From positions 1 through 9,522 of the forward strand of contig WFTU01000267.1 in the NCBI GenBank assembly GCA_015485375.1: a stretch of DNA of 9,522 nt, given 5' to 3'. Source of the stretch: Paracoccaceae bacterium. Lineage in GTDB: Bacteria; Pseudomonadota; Alphaproteobacteria; Rhodobacterales; Rhodobacteraceae. How positions within the stretch are numbered: position 1 is the stretch's first letter; the number at the start of each line of letters is the position of its first letter. Made by a program: the position numbers and the translations under genes. Below the pieces are notes generated by a model. It was not told the origin of the DNA. It made no database searches and worked only from the letters and a program-made list of their open reading frames with translations. Positions 1-7,096 of the stretch are shown in pieces.

Positions 1-737
1 ATATTGGAGCCGGGGCAGACCTCCAGCAGGATGTTTTCCTCTGCCAGCCGTTTGACCAGTTCGGGGTCCTCGATGGCGCGCACGCCGTGGCCGATGCGGG
101 TGACCTGCAGATGGTCGAGGGTTTCGCGCACGGAGTCCGCGCCGCAGATCTCGCCGGCGTGGGAGGTCAGGCCGAGGCCCGCCTCTTTGGCGATGGCAAA
201 GGCGGGGGCGAAATCGGCGGCGCTCAGGTGGCGTTCCTCGCCGCCCATGCCAAATCCGGTGAGCATGGGGCCGGCGGTTTCGGCAGACAGACGCGCGATT
301 TTTTCGGCATCCTCGGGGCCGAAATGGCGCACACAGGTGGAGATGAAACGGGTTTCGATGTCGCGCGCGGCACGGGCGTTATCTGCCCCTTCCGTCATTG
401 CCGCGAGGTATTCTTTCCATGCCTCCAGATCGCCGCCACCGCAAAAATCGGCCGCGAGGAACAGCTCCGCATAGATCACGCCGTTGTCGGCGCATTCGGC
501 CAGCACCGCCTCGGTCAGGCGGCGGTAGTCTTCGGGGGTTTGCAGAACGCTGGTGGCGGCCTCGTAGGTGCGCAGGAATTCCGCGAAATCGGCCCAGTGA
601 TAGGAGCCGTCAGCGTCGAAAATCCTCGACAGGTCGACGTTTTTCTCGGCCGCCAGCGTGCGGATGAATTCCGGCGGGGCGGCACCCTCGATATGCAGGT
701 GAATCTCGGTTTTCGGCAGGGATTTCCATTCGCTCAC
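1..737 (-). CDS. add: Adenosine deaminase family protein (3' end beyond window)
   Basis: This is a metal-dependent purine deaminase of the amidohydrolase superfamily that converts (deoxy)adenosine to (deoxy)inosine in the cytoplasm. The window holds 245 codons; usual members have about 330-350, so the C-terminal quarter is cut off by the left edge. Visible motifs: the metal-binding HLH (H13, H15) in TEIHLHIEGA, the catalytic HAGE (H193 to E196), the GHG motif (H217) in RIGHGV, and CPGSN at 241-245. The start is GTG at 737, preceded by a strong GGAGGAG six bases upstream. Its first base group overlaps the deoB stop (GTGA, 4 bases), implying translational coupling. One oddity is Glu at position 17, where classical adenosine deaminases carry an Asp that contacts the ribose 5'-hydroxyl. 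Adenine deaminases of the same family use HLEG-type motifs, so the exact substrate (adenosine or adenine) is not fully settled. GHG and the nucleoside-salvage operon favour adenosine. Confidence 0.9.
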   Translation of the reverse strand, partial: MSEWKSLPKTEIHLHIEGAAPPEFIRTLAAEKNVDLSRIFDADGSYHWADFAEFLRTYEAATSVLQTPEDYRRLTEAVLAECADNGVIYAELFLAADFCGGGDLEAWKEYLAAMTEGADNARAARDIETRFISTCVRHFGPEDAEKIARLSAETAGPMLTGFGMGGEERHLSAADFAPAFAIAKEAGLGLTSHAGEICGADSVRETLDHLQVTRIGHGVRAIEDPELVKRLAEENILLEVCPGSN

Positions 738-1939
738 AGGAAGCTCCTCCCGTGTTTTCCCGGCTGCATGCCCAAATGCGCAGCGATGCTCTCGCCCACA
801 TCGGCGAAATTGACGACGCCGATATTGCGCGGCGCGATGTCGGGGCCGGTTATCAGCACAGGCACCCGTTCGCGCGTGTGTTCGGTGCCGAACCATGTCG
901 GATCGTTGCCGTGATCGGCGGAGATCACCAGCATATCCCCCTTTTCCAGCCGCGACGTGATTTCGGGCAGGCGGGCGTCGAAAGCCTCCAGCGCGCGGGC
1001 ATAGCCGGATACGTCGCGGGGATGGCCGTACAGCGTGTCGAATTCGACGAGATTGGCGAAAATCAGGTCGCCGTCGCGGTATTCGTCCATGAACGCCAGC
1101 AGGTCATCGACCAGTTCCAGATCGCGTTTACCCTTTTTTAACTTGCTGATGCCACGGTGGGCGAAAATATCGCCGATTTTGCCGACCGCGAGCAGTTGAT
1201 GGCCCGCTCCTACCACTCGGTCGCACAGGGTCGGCTCCGGCGGCTCGATGGCATAGTCCTTGCGATTGAGTGTGCGGGTAAAGGTATCTGCGGTTTCGCC
1301 GACAAACGGGCGGGCGATGATGCGCCCTACCCGCATGGGATGGAAAATATCCGCGGCGATCTCGCAGATGTCATAGAGGCGCTGAAGTCCGAAGTGTTCC
1401 TCGTGCGCCGCGATCTGGAACACGCTGTCGGCAGAGGTGTAGCAGATCGGCTTGCCGGTGCGGATATGCTCCTCGCCCAGTTCATGCAGGATCGGCATGC
1501 CGGAAGCGTGTTTGTCGCCGAGGATGCCGGGCAGATTCGCGCGCTCGATAAACTCAGCGATTTTATCCGGCGGGAAGGCCGGCTGCGTATCCGGGAAATA
1601 GTGCCAGTCGAAAGGGACCGGAACACCGGAAAGTTCCCAATGGCCGGACGGGGTGTCTTTGCCGCGCGAAATCTCGGTGGCTGCGGCGTAGGTGCCTGCC
1701 TCCCCCGCATCCAGACCGGGCGTTTTCGCGCCCGACGCCAGCCGAATGGCGGCGCCAAGGCCGAGAGCATCCAGATTGGGGAGACGCAAGGGACCGCTGC
1801 GGCCCTCTTCGGCTTTGCCTGCGGCGCAGGCCTGCGCGATATGGGCGAGCGTGTTGGAACCCCCGTCACCGAAATCCGCCGCATCGGGCGCACCGCCGCA
1901 ACCGACGGAATCGAGAATCAGAAAAATGGCGCGGGCCAT
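734..1939 (-). CDS. deoB: Phosphopentomutase DeoB
   Basis: This enzyme interconverts ribose-1-phosphate and ribose-5-phosphate (and the deoxy forms), linking nucleoside breakdown to the pentose phosphate pathway. It is a cytoplasmic, Mn-dependent member of the alkaline phosphatase superfamily. The 401-residue length matches full-length prokaryotic DeoB. Visible residues: metal ligand D10 in LILDSVGCGG, the active-site Thr that is phosphorylated (T96) in GKDTPSGHWE, D301 and H306 in VEFDTLYGHPRD, D342 and H343 in SADHGNDP, and H354 in GTEHTRE. These keep the spacing of the Bacillus cereus enzyme with a constant offset over D301-H354. The ATG start at 1939 has an AAAAGGGG ribosome-binding site (1945-1952) that lies inside the last codons of cdd. 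Only two bases separate the cdd stop from this start, and its own stop overlaps the add start. It is therefore the middle gene of a coupled cdd-deoB-add operon. All key residues are present, so it should be active. Confidence 0.97.
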   Translation of the reverse strand: MARAIFLILDSVGCGGAPDAADFGDGGSNTLAHIAQACAAGKAEEGRSGPLRLPNLDALGLGAAIRLASGAKTPGLDAGEAGTYAAATEISRGKDTPSGHWELSGVPVPFDWHYFPDTQPAFPPDKIAEFIERANLPGILGDKHASGMPILHELGEEHIRTGKPICYTSADSVFQIAAHEEHFGLQRLYDICEIAADIFHPMRVGRIIARPFVGETADTFTRTLNRKDYAIEPPEPTLCDRVVGAGHQLLAVGKIGDIFAHRGISKLKKGKRDLELVDDLLAFMDEYRDGDLIFANLVEFDTLYGHPRDVSGYARALEAFDARLPEITSRLEKGDMLVISADHGNDPTWFGTEHTRERVPVLITGPDIAPRNIGVVNFADVGESIAAHLGMQPGKHGRSFL

Positions 1940-1941
1940 AA

Positions 1942-2334
1942 TTACCCCTTTTGCAAATGCGACTTGTCAAAACTGCCCGGAAGTAAATCCCCGACCGTTG
2001 TCGTACTGGTTTCCCCTGCAGGATTGGCAAGAATGACCGGTGTATCGAGTTCGGAAAATTCGGCGATTTTCTGGCGACAGCCACCGCAAGGTGTAATCAG
2101 AACCGGACCACCGGCAACAACCAGTATTTCCGCGATTTCGGTTTCCCCCGCCGCGATCATCGCCGCAATAGCCCCCGCCTCGGCACAGGTTCCTTCGGGG
2201 GAGGCGACGTTCTCCACATTGCAGCCACCGAAAATCTTTCCGGAACCGCTGCGCACAGCGGCACCCACCTTGAAATTCGAGTAGGGCGCATAGGCGTTCT
2301 TGCGGGCATTCAGGGCGGTTTCAAGCAAAGTCAT
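1942..2334 (-). CDS. cdd: Cytidine deaminase
   Basis: This enzyme hydrolytically deaminates cytidine and deoxycytidine to uridine and deoxyuridine in pyrimidine salvage. At 130 residues it belongs to the short, homotetrameric type with one zinc-binding domain per chain, unlike the longer E. coli dimeric enzyme. Visible motifs: the substrate-binding region YAPYSNFKVGAA near residues 15-26, CNVEN at 38-42, TCAEAGAI with zinc ligand C50 and catalytic E52, and PCGGC with zinc ligands C83 and C86. The ATG at 2334 has an AAGGA ribosome-binding site six bases upstream (2341-2345). It is the first gene of the salvage operon and lies 62 bases after the stop of the response regulator gene, so it may have its own promoter or be reached by read-through. 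In many relatives thymidine phosphorylase (deoA) lies near cdd and deoB. Here cdd is directly followed by deoB. Confidence 0.96.
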   Translation of the reverse strand: MTLLETALNARKNAYAPYSNFKVGAAVRSGSGKIFGGCNVENVASPEGTCAEAGAIAAMIAAGETEIAEILVVAGGPVLITPCGGCRQKIAEFSELDTPVILANPAGETSTTTVGDLLPGSFDKSHLQKG

Positions 2335-2359
2335 CGGGAATCCTTAAACAATATCCGCC

Positions 2360-2389
2360 AGACTACAGGCTTTTGGCTATCCTCGGCAA
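2360..2389 (-). promoter_or_regulatory. Weak candidate promoter for cdd-deoB-add
   Basis: In the 62-base gap upstream of cdd the minus strand has TTGCCG (2384-2389) and TAGTCT (2360-2365) separated by 18 bases, a plausible but poor sigma-70-type pair. No clear intrinsic terminator for the preceding regulator gene is visible in the same gap, so the salvage genes may also be read from upstream. Confidence 0.2.
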
Positions 2390-2396
2390 GCGGCGT

Positions 2397-3812
2397 TCAG
2401 GAGTTTTCCCAGCTGTCTTTCTTGCGGTAGAGCGTCGAGGGCGAAACATCGAGCAGCCGCGCGGCCTGCGTAATCGAGCCGTCGCAAAACTCGATGGTTG
2501 CCTCGATAAAATCCCGTTCCAGCTGCGCCAGAGGCGTGCCGATAAATGCGGCTAGATTGGTCGGGGGCGGGCCGGAACCGGCAATACTGTTGCGCGACGC
2601 GGCATGTCGGGAGCGACCGGTATTCCCGCTTTTTTCTGCCCGTGCCAGGGTAATTTCCGAGGGCAGCATTTCCGGCAGAACCACCGGACCATCGTTCAGA
2701 ACCACGACATTGCGGATGACATTCATCAGCTGGCGCACATTCCCCGGCCAGTCGCAGGCCTTGAGAATATCGACCACGCCCTGACTGAAACCCTCGAAAT
2801 TCTTGCCTTCTTCGCTGGCGAATTTCTCCAGCATACTGCCGGCGATTTCCATAATGTCGCCCGGGCGATCCTTGAGCGCCGGCAGATGGATGGGCACCAC
2901 ATGCAAACGGTAATACAGGTCTTCGCGAAACCGTCCGGCGCGCACTTCGGCCAGCGGATCACGGTTGGTGGCGCAAACGATACGCACATCGACCATCTGC
3001 GGCTTCGTCGCTCCGACCGGCTGTATGGTCGAGGTTTGCAGAAAACGTAGAAGCTTGGTCTGCAACGCAAGATCCATCTCGCAAATCTCGTCGAGGAACA
3101 GCGTGCCGCCGTGGGCCACGGCCGCAGCACCCTTCTTGTCAGCGATCGCGCCGGTGAACGAGCCTTTCAAATGGCCAAAAACCTCGGACTCCAGCAGATC
3201 CCGAGGAATTGCCCCGCAATTCAGCGGAATAAACGGCCCGTTGGCGCGGCTGGAAACATTGTGGATGGCCTGCGCGCAGATATCCTTGCCGGTGCCGCTT
3301 TCACCGGTCACGAAAACCGTGGCGGTCGAGCGGCCGATGTTGCGCACCATGCGGTAAATCTGCTGCATTTCCTCGGAGGAGCCTATGAAGCCCTCGAAAC
3401 CCTCGGCGGTTCCATCAACCGGCACCTGCGGCGGAACCGAGTCGCTCTGGAGCGCCTTGATCGCGTTATCCACGGCGGAAAGCAGCCGGATTTCGTCAAA
3501 CGGTTTGACCAGAAAATCGAAGGAACCCAAACGCATAGCCTCGACCGCTCGGTTGATCGAACCGTTGGCGGTAATGACAATAATTTTGACATCCGGTTCC
3601 AGCTCGATGAATTCGGCCATCAATTCGGTGCCGTCGCCGTCGGGCAAAAGCAGGTCCAGAAGTACGATTTTGGAGCGGGTCTTCGCAAATTGCGATCGCG
3701 ATTCCGCTATAGTTGCTACGGAAACGATTTCGTGACCGGCCTTACGCAGAACGGTTTCATACACCATCGCGAGCGAGGGCGTGTCTTCAATAAGCAGTAT
3801 AGGCAAAGTCAT
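2397..3812 (-). CDS. LuxO-like sigma-54-dependent response regulator (NtrC family)
   Basis: This 471-residue regulator has the full NtrC-type layout. An N-terminal receiver (about 3-120) has the acidic pair E9-D10, phospho-acceptor D53, T81 and K103. A sigma-54-interacting AAA+ domain (about 142-375) has Walker A GESGTGKD (170-177), a GSFTGA loop (217-222), Walker B GGTLFLDEI (235-243), an FREDLYYRL segment (295-303) and WPGNVRQL (355-362). A low-complexity linker (about 392-425) leads to a Fis-type helix-turn-helix (about 430-467) ending in LDVSPSTLYRK. The start of the receiver and the end of the DNA-binding domain resemble Vibrio LuxO as I remember it. It probably receives phosphate from the Hpt domain of the hybrid kinase encoded 16 bases upstream and then activates sigma-54 promoters. 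The GAFTGA loop, which contacts sigma-54, carries Ser in place of the first Ala while the essential Thr is kept. The ATG has only a weak ribosome-binding site, suggesting coupling to the upstream gene. Targets are unknown. Confidence 0.93.
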   Translation of the reverse strand: MTLPILLIEDTPSLAMVYETVLRKAGHEIVSVATIAESRSQFAKTRSKIVLLDLLLPDGDGTELMAEFIELEPDVKIIVITANGSINRAVEAMRLGSFDFLVKPFDEIRLLSAVDNAIKALQSDSVPPQVPVDGTAEGFEGFIGSSEEMQQIYRMVRNIGRSTATVFVTGESGTGKDICAQAIHNVSSRANGPFIPLNCGAIPRDLLESEVFGHLKGSFTGAIADKKGAAAVAHGGTLFLDEICEMDLALQTKLLRFLQTSTIQPVGATKPQMVDVRIVCATNRDPLAEVRAGRFREDLYYRLHVVPIHLPALKDRPGDIMEIAGSMLEKFASEEGKNFEGFSQGVVDILKACDWPGNVRQLMNVIRNVVVLNDGPVVLPEMLPSEITLARAEKSGNTGRSRHAASRNSIAGSGPPPTNLAAFIGTPLAQLERDFIEATIEFCDGSITQAARLLDVSPSTLYRKKDSWENS

Positions 3813-3828
3813 TAAGTAAATATTACCG

Positions 3829-5364
3829 CTATTGTTTGGCTAAAAATGCCAATACTTCGGAGATACCCTTAATGCACAACATATTCAAGGACTGACGGTT
3901 AATCTGGCCATCTGCCTTAACGGCAAGGTTCAGCGCCTCGGCACATTGTTGCAGATTGGCAGCCCCGATCGACCCCCCTACCGAGATCAGCGTGTGGCTC
4001 GCGGCGCGGATTGCTTGCGAATCTCCGGCGGCCTCTGCCTCGATCAGGTTGGTGCGCATGTCCTGCAGATCGATGGTTACTTTTTCGAGAAAATCCTCGC
4101 GGGTTTCCGCGCCGATGGTCTGCATCAGGGTATCGAAAACCTGCCGGTCCACCTCCCCCACATCACCCTGAAAACCGGACAGCGTATTGGCGGCTTCGGG
4201 GACCGGGGTGATTTGCGGGGCCGAGCCATACATGAAACCGAGGATCGAACGTCCAAGAGCCGATATCCCCTCGATCGGTTTGGCGATAATTCCGTCGGCT
4301 CCGGCCATCTCGATCCGGTCGCGATGCTCGCGCATGACATAGGCGGTGAGCGCCACCAGCGGAGTCGCGGATTTGGCGTCCGTGCGGGCGCGGATCGCCC
4401 GAAGGACTTCGAGGCCGGACTTGCGCGGCATCTCGATATCCAGCAGAACCACATCGAAATCCTCGCGCTCGAAAATCTCCAGCGCTTCGACGCCATCCGA
4501 GGCCACCTCGAAACGCGCGCCCATGCTTTTGAGCATCTGGGTCACGACGAGTTGGTTGGTGATGTTATCCTCGGCCAGCAAAATTTTGTAGTGTGACAGG
4601 TCGGGCAGCGGCTCTTCTCCGGCAAAACGTGAGGCCTGATGGTGCTGGCGAACGGGAAATGTCAGGGTTACCTGCGCACCGCCCCCGGGACGGTTTCTGG
4701 CAGATATCGCCCCGCCCATGCCACGCACCAGAGTGCTGACGATATACAGCCCCATGCCGGAGCCTGGTTTGTCGGAATCTTCGGGGCGGCTGCGAAACTG
4801 GAACAAGCCGGCCTTGGCGGCGTCGCTGAAACCGGGGCCCGTATCCGAAATCTCTATCCGCATCGTCTCGCCGTTTGCGTAGGCGACCGAGACACGCACC
4901 TCGCCTCTGGTCGAAAATTTAATAGCGTTGCCGATCAGGTTGTTGATAATCCGGTGAAAGCTGACCTTGTCGGTGGTGTCCAGCAACGGCAGGTTTTCCG
5001 GTATGTCGAGGGAAAATCCGGTTCCGTCACGCCCCACTTGCGGCAACCAGATATCGGCGATCACTTCCAGTTCCGCCGCAACATTGACGGGATCGCCGGA
5101 GTTTGCCGGATAGGTCAGGTCCTCGCCCATGTCGAAGGCCAGTTCCATCAATTCCTGCAACATGCGCGAAGAGGCGCGGGCCCGCGCGAGGTTTGCCTGC
5201 GCGTCTTTTGACAGATCGGTCGTGTCAATCAGGTCGAGGCTGCCGAGCACGCCTGCCAGAGATGCGCGCAGATCATGGGACAAGAGCGCAAAGTTGCGTT
5301 TCGTCTCGTCGCGCTCCTCGTCGGAGCCGGTTTTGGCGTATTGGTTCATGTTATCCGCGTTCAT
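3829..5364 (-). CDS. Soluble hybrid histidine kinase (HisKA-HATPase-REC-Hpt) without sensor domain
   Basis: This is a 511-residue cytoplasmic hybrid kinase with a complete internal phosphorelay. In order: HisKA with H30 in SHDLRASL, HATPase with the N box NNLIGNAIKF (key N146), G1 DTGPGF (174-179) and G2 GSGMGL (201-206), a receiver (about 259-375) with E265-D266, phospho-acceptor D309, T340 and K362, and a C-terminal Hpt (about 405-511) with H457 in ASHTLISVGG. It has no membrane segment and no PAS, GAF or other input domain; the kinase core starts within about 20 residues. It therefore probably depends on a partner for its signal, and the membrane kinase-like protein encoded just upstream is the obvious candidate. 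The Hpt has Ile at H+3, where Lys or Arg is usual. I chose the ATG at 5364 because a TATACT -10 element lies upstream of it and a GAGAG-like site precedes it. An in-frame GTG at 5427 would add 21 residues with no visible ribosome-binding site. Confidence 0.9.
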   Translation of the reverse strand: MNADNMNQYAKTGSDEERDETKRNFALLSHDLRASLAGVLGSLDLIDTTDLSKDAQANLARARASSRMLQELMELAFDMGEDLTYPANSGDPVNVAAELEVIADIWLPQVGRDGTGFSLDIPENLPLLDTTDKVSFHRIINNLIGNAIKFSTRGEVRVSVAYANGETMRIEISDTGPGFSDAAKAGLFQFRSRPEDSDKPGSGMGLYIVSTLVRGMGGAISARNRPGGGAQVTLTFPVRQHHQASRFAGEEPLPDLSHYKILLAEDNITNQLVVTQMLKSMGARFEVASDGVEALEIFEREDFDVVLLDIEMPRKSGLEVLRAIRARTDAKSATPLVALTAYVMREHRDRIEMAGADGIIAKPIEGISALGRSILGFMYGSAPQITPVPEAANTLSGFQGDVGEVDRQVFDTLMQTIGAETREDFLEKVTIDLQDMRTNLIEAEAAGDSQAIRAASHTLISVGGSIGAANLQQCAEALNLAVKADGQINRQSLNMLCIKGISEVLAFLAKQ

Positions 5365-5418
5365 TCTACTCTCTGATTCGCAAATCGACAAATGCCACCT
5401 TTGGTTGATATGGCGCGT

Positions 5419-5447
5419 AGTATACACACTCTAAAGGTAAATTGCAC
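5419..5447 (-). promoter_or_regulatory. Candidate internal promoter for the hybrid kinase-regulator pair
   Basis: The minus strand carries TATACT (5419-5424), one mismatch from the sigma-70 consensus -10. The expected -35 position (about 5442-5447, GTGCAA) matches poorly. Transcription would begin near 5412, giving a leader of roughly 50 bases to the ATG at 5364 and excluding the upstream GTG at 5427 as a start for this transcript. It would let the kinase and regulator be expressed apart from the two sensor genes. Confidence 0.35.
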
Positions 5448-5455
5448 ATGAAAAT

Positions 5456-7096
5456 TCACGCGATTTGCCGATAGACGATCTGGCGCAATTCCTGAAAATC
5501 CAGTGGCAGATCGATAATGAAATCAAAGGATTCCGAGTTGACCGGTCGACCGAGCGCAACAAACAAGGCGTTCGGATGCCGGCGGTTGGCGTCATTCAGG
5601 TAATCGTTTTCGCTGCCGTTTCCCGATTCGATCAAAACGATATGGACTTCGCATGTATCTTCGTTCGAACAGAACGCGATGTTGTCCCCTTTGAGGGCTG
5701 CGCGGCATATCGCGCCCATTGCTTCGCTGGAGGCATAAATCTCCACATTCAGCGTGCTGACATCGAAGAGCTCGACCGGAATTCTGGCCTCCACCGAAAT
5801 ACGGTTGCCGCCGGGATTGTGGACGCGGATGGAACCGTTCATTTTCTCAACCAGCCCGCGCGCAATAGCAGGGCCGAGCGCATCGGTTGCGAATTTGTCT
5901 GCGCCACGGTTTTCTGCGCCAAGAATCAGGTCCGCGTCCCACTCGCCGCCTTCGGAGGCATATTCGAAGGTGAGTGTCATAGTCAGGCAGTCATCGCTAC
6001 AGGCAAACTCCACAAACGCCCTGCGCGTGCCGGCAGTCTCGACAATATATTGTGTCAGATGGCTGAAAGCCTGCCGAAGGCGCCGGAAATCGGCGCGCAC
6101 GCGTGCCGGGCAGTCCGACGCGACCTCGACGTCGAAATCCACGCCCTCGCGCCGCGCCATCGGGGCGAAGCGGTCCCCCACTGCCTTGGCCAGATGGCGG
6201 ATTTCGAACGGTCTGGAGTCCAGTTCAATATCGTCCGCCTGCAACGCGCTGAAATCGAGAATGTCGGCGAGGAGCGCAACCATTTGCTGTGCGGATTGCT
6301 CCGCCTGCTGGATCAGGTTTCGCTGTCGCGGCTGCGTCTCGTTCTGTTTGGTCAACGCCAGAAGGCCCAGAACACCGTTCATCGGGGTCCGCAACTCGTG
6401 GCTCATCATGGTCAGGAACTGCGACTTTGCCAGACTGGCACTTTCGGCGGCATTGGCCAGTTGGCGATTGAGGCGCGCCAATCGTTTGTACTTCAGACTC
6501 TCGCGATTTATATACGCCACCGCAAACAGCGCCACAGCGGTTGCCAAACCGAACAGAATAAGGGTGCGGTTCACGCCGGCCTCGAGACTTTCACGAATTT
6601 CACGCCCGCGGGTTTCCTCGCCAAGCGTAACTTCGCGGCTCAGGCGGGACAGAAGCGGGGGGAATTCGTCGAACCTGGCAAAAATCCCGGCCGCTTTGGC
6701 ACGATCGTCGGTTGTCAGGCCAACAACTTCGCGATCCACCTCTTTCATCCGGTCAAAAAGGTTGGTGACAACGTTGGACTGGCTTTCATATACGGCGAGC
6801 CGTTCACCCACCCTGCCCTCGCGAAACAGCGCTACACGACTCCAGAGAATATCGAAACGGGTGTTGACCTCGGCCGCACCCACACCGGAGCCTTCGATCT
6901 GGAATGACAGCAGCGCCTCGCGAAAGCGGGCGAGTTCCAGTTCAAGCTGTGTAGCTGTCCAGGAGATATCCTCCTGACTGGCCGAGCGCATGCTCGCTAC
7001 GTCCTGTTTGAAGGTGTAAACACCGATGGCCGCAAAGCCGCTGATCCCGAGGAAAACCACCAGCAGGACCAGACTCGGGAGACCAAGCCGTTTCAA
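5456..7096 (-). CDS. Membrane-bound hybrid histidine kinase-like protein with degenerate ATPase and receiver (pseudokinase)
   Basis: This 546-residue protein has the shape of a membrane hybrid kinase. TM1 is at about 5-28, a helical periplasmic region of about 150 residues follows, TM2 is at about 178-196, then a coiled linker and HisKA with an intact H box (H233 in MSHELRTPMNG). Beyond this the motifs decay. In the N-box region (336-355) the RLRQ lead-in is present, but Tyr350 sits where the Mg-ATP-binding Asn should be and Glu353 where Lys is usual. No DTGxG G1 motif is visible (371-383 instead), and the G2 equivalent reads ALGPAI. The last 100 residues (about 448-546) look like a receiver with no phospho-acceptor Asp or conserved Lys. 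It probably senses through the periplasm, perhaps with the secreted protein encoded just upstream, and works with the soluble kinase downstream. The start is TTG at 7096, overlapping the previous stop by four bases (TTGA). Later in-frame starts would destroy TM1. The reading frame is uninterrupted, so it is not a simple pseudogene. Confidence 0.85.
   Translation of the reverse strand: MKRLGLPSLVLLVVFLGISGFAAIGVYTFKQDVASMRSASQEDISWTATQLELELARFREALLSFQIEGSGVGAAEVNTRFDILWSRVALFREGRVGERLAVYESQSNVVTNLFDRMKEVDREVVGLTTDDRAKAAGIFARFDEFPPLLSRLSREVTLGEETRGREIRESLEAGVNRTLILFGLATAVALFAVAYINRESLKYKRLARLNRQLANAAESASLAKSQFLTMMSHELRTPMNGVLGLLALTKQNETQPRQRNLIQQAEQSAQQMVALLADILDFSALQADDIELDSRPFEIRHLAKAVGDRFAPMARREGVDFDVEVASDCPARVRADFRRLRQAFSHLTQYIVETAGTRRAFVEFACSDDCLTMTLTFEYASEGGEWDADLILGAENRGADKFATDALGPAIARGLVEKMNGSIRVHNPGGNRISVEARIPVELFDVSTLNVEIYASSEAMGAICRAALKGDNIAFCSNEDTCEVHIVLIESGNGSENDYLNDANRRHPNALFVALGRPVNSESFDFIIDLPLDFQELRQIVYRQIA

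Noticed and set aside
1157..2284. Plus-strand open frame of 375 codons spanning deoB and cdd
   Set aside because: It is antisense to two genes with complete catalytic motifs, and I see no domain signature or ribosome-binding site.
2369..2382. GG-N10-GC spacing upstream of cdd, as in a sigma-54 promoter
   Set aside because: Only the two dinucleotides match. The flanking bases (AGGATA and AAGC) do not fit TGGCAC and TTGC, so chance is likely; autoregulation by the neighbouring sigma-54 regulator is not supported.
5365..5427. GTG start at 5427 giving a 532-residue hybrid kinase
   Set aside because: There is no ribosome-binding site, and it lies upstream of the likely transcription start from TATACT. 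The extra 21 residues carry no recognisable feature.
5465..6907. Long plus-strand open frame of 480 codons opposite the membrane kinase-like gene
   Set aside because: It lies antisense within a gene with recognisable TM and H-box features. Its translation shows no recognisable domain and has the composition expected of a shadow frame in GC-rich DNA.
5456..7096. Calling the kinase-like gene a pseudogene
   Set aside because: The frame is uninterrupted, TM segments and the H box are well preserved, and the gene is tightly coupled to its neighbour. This fits a conserved pseudokinase better than a decaying gene.
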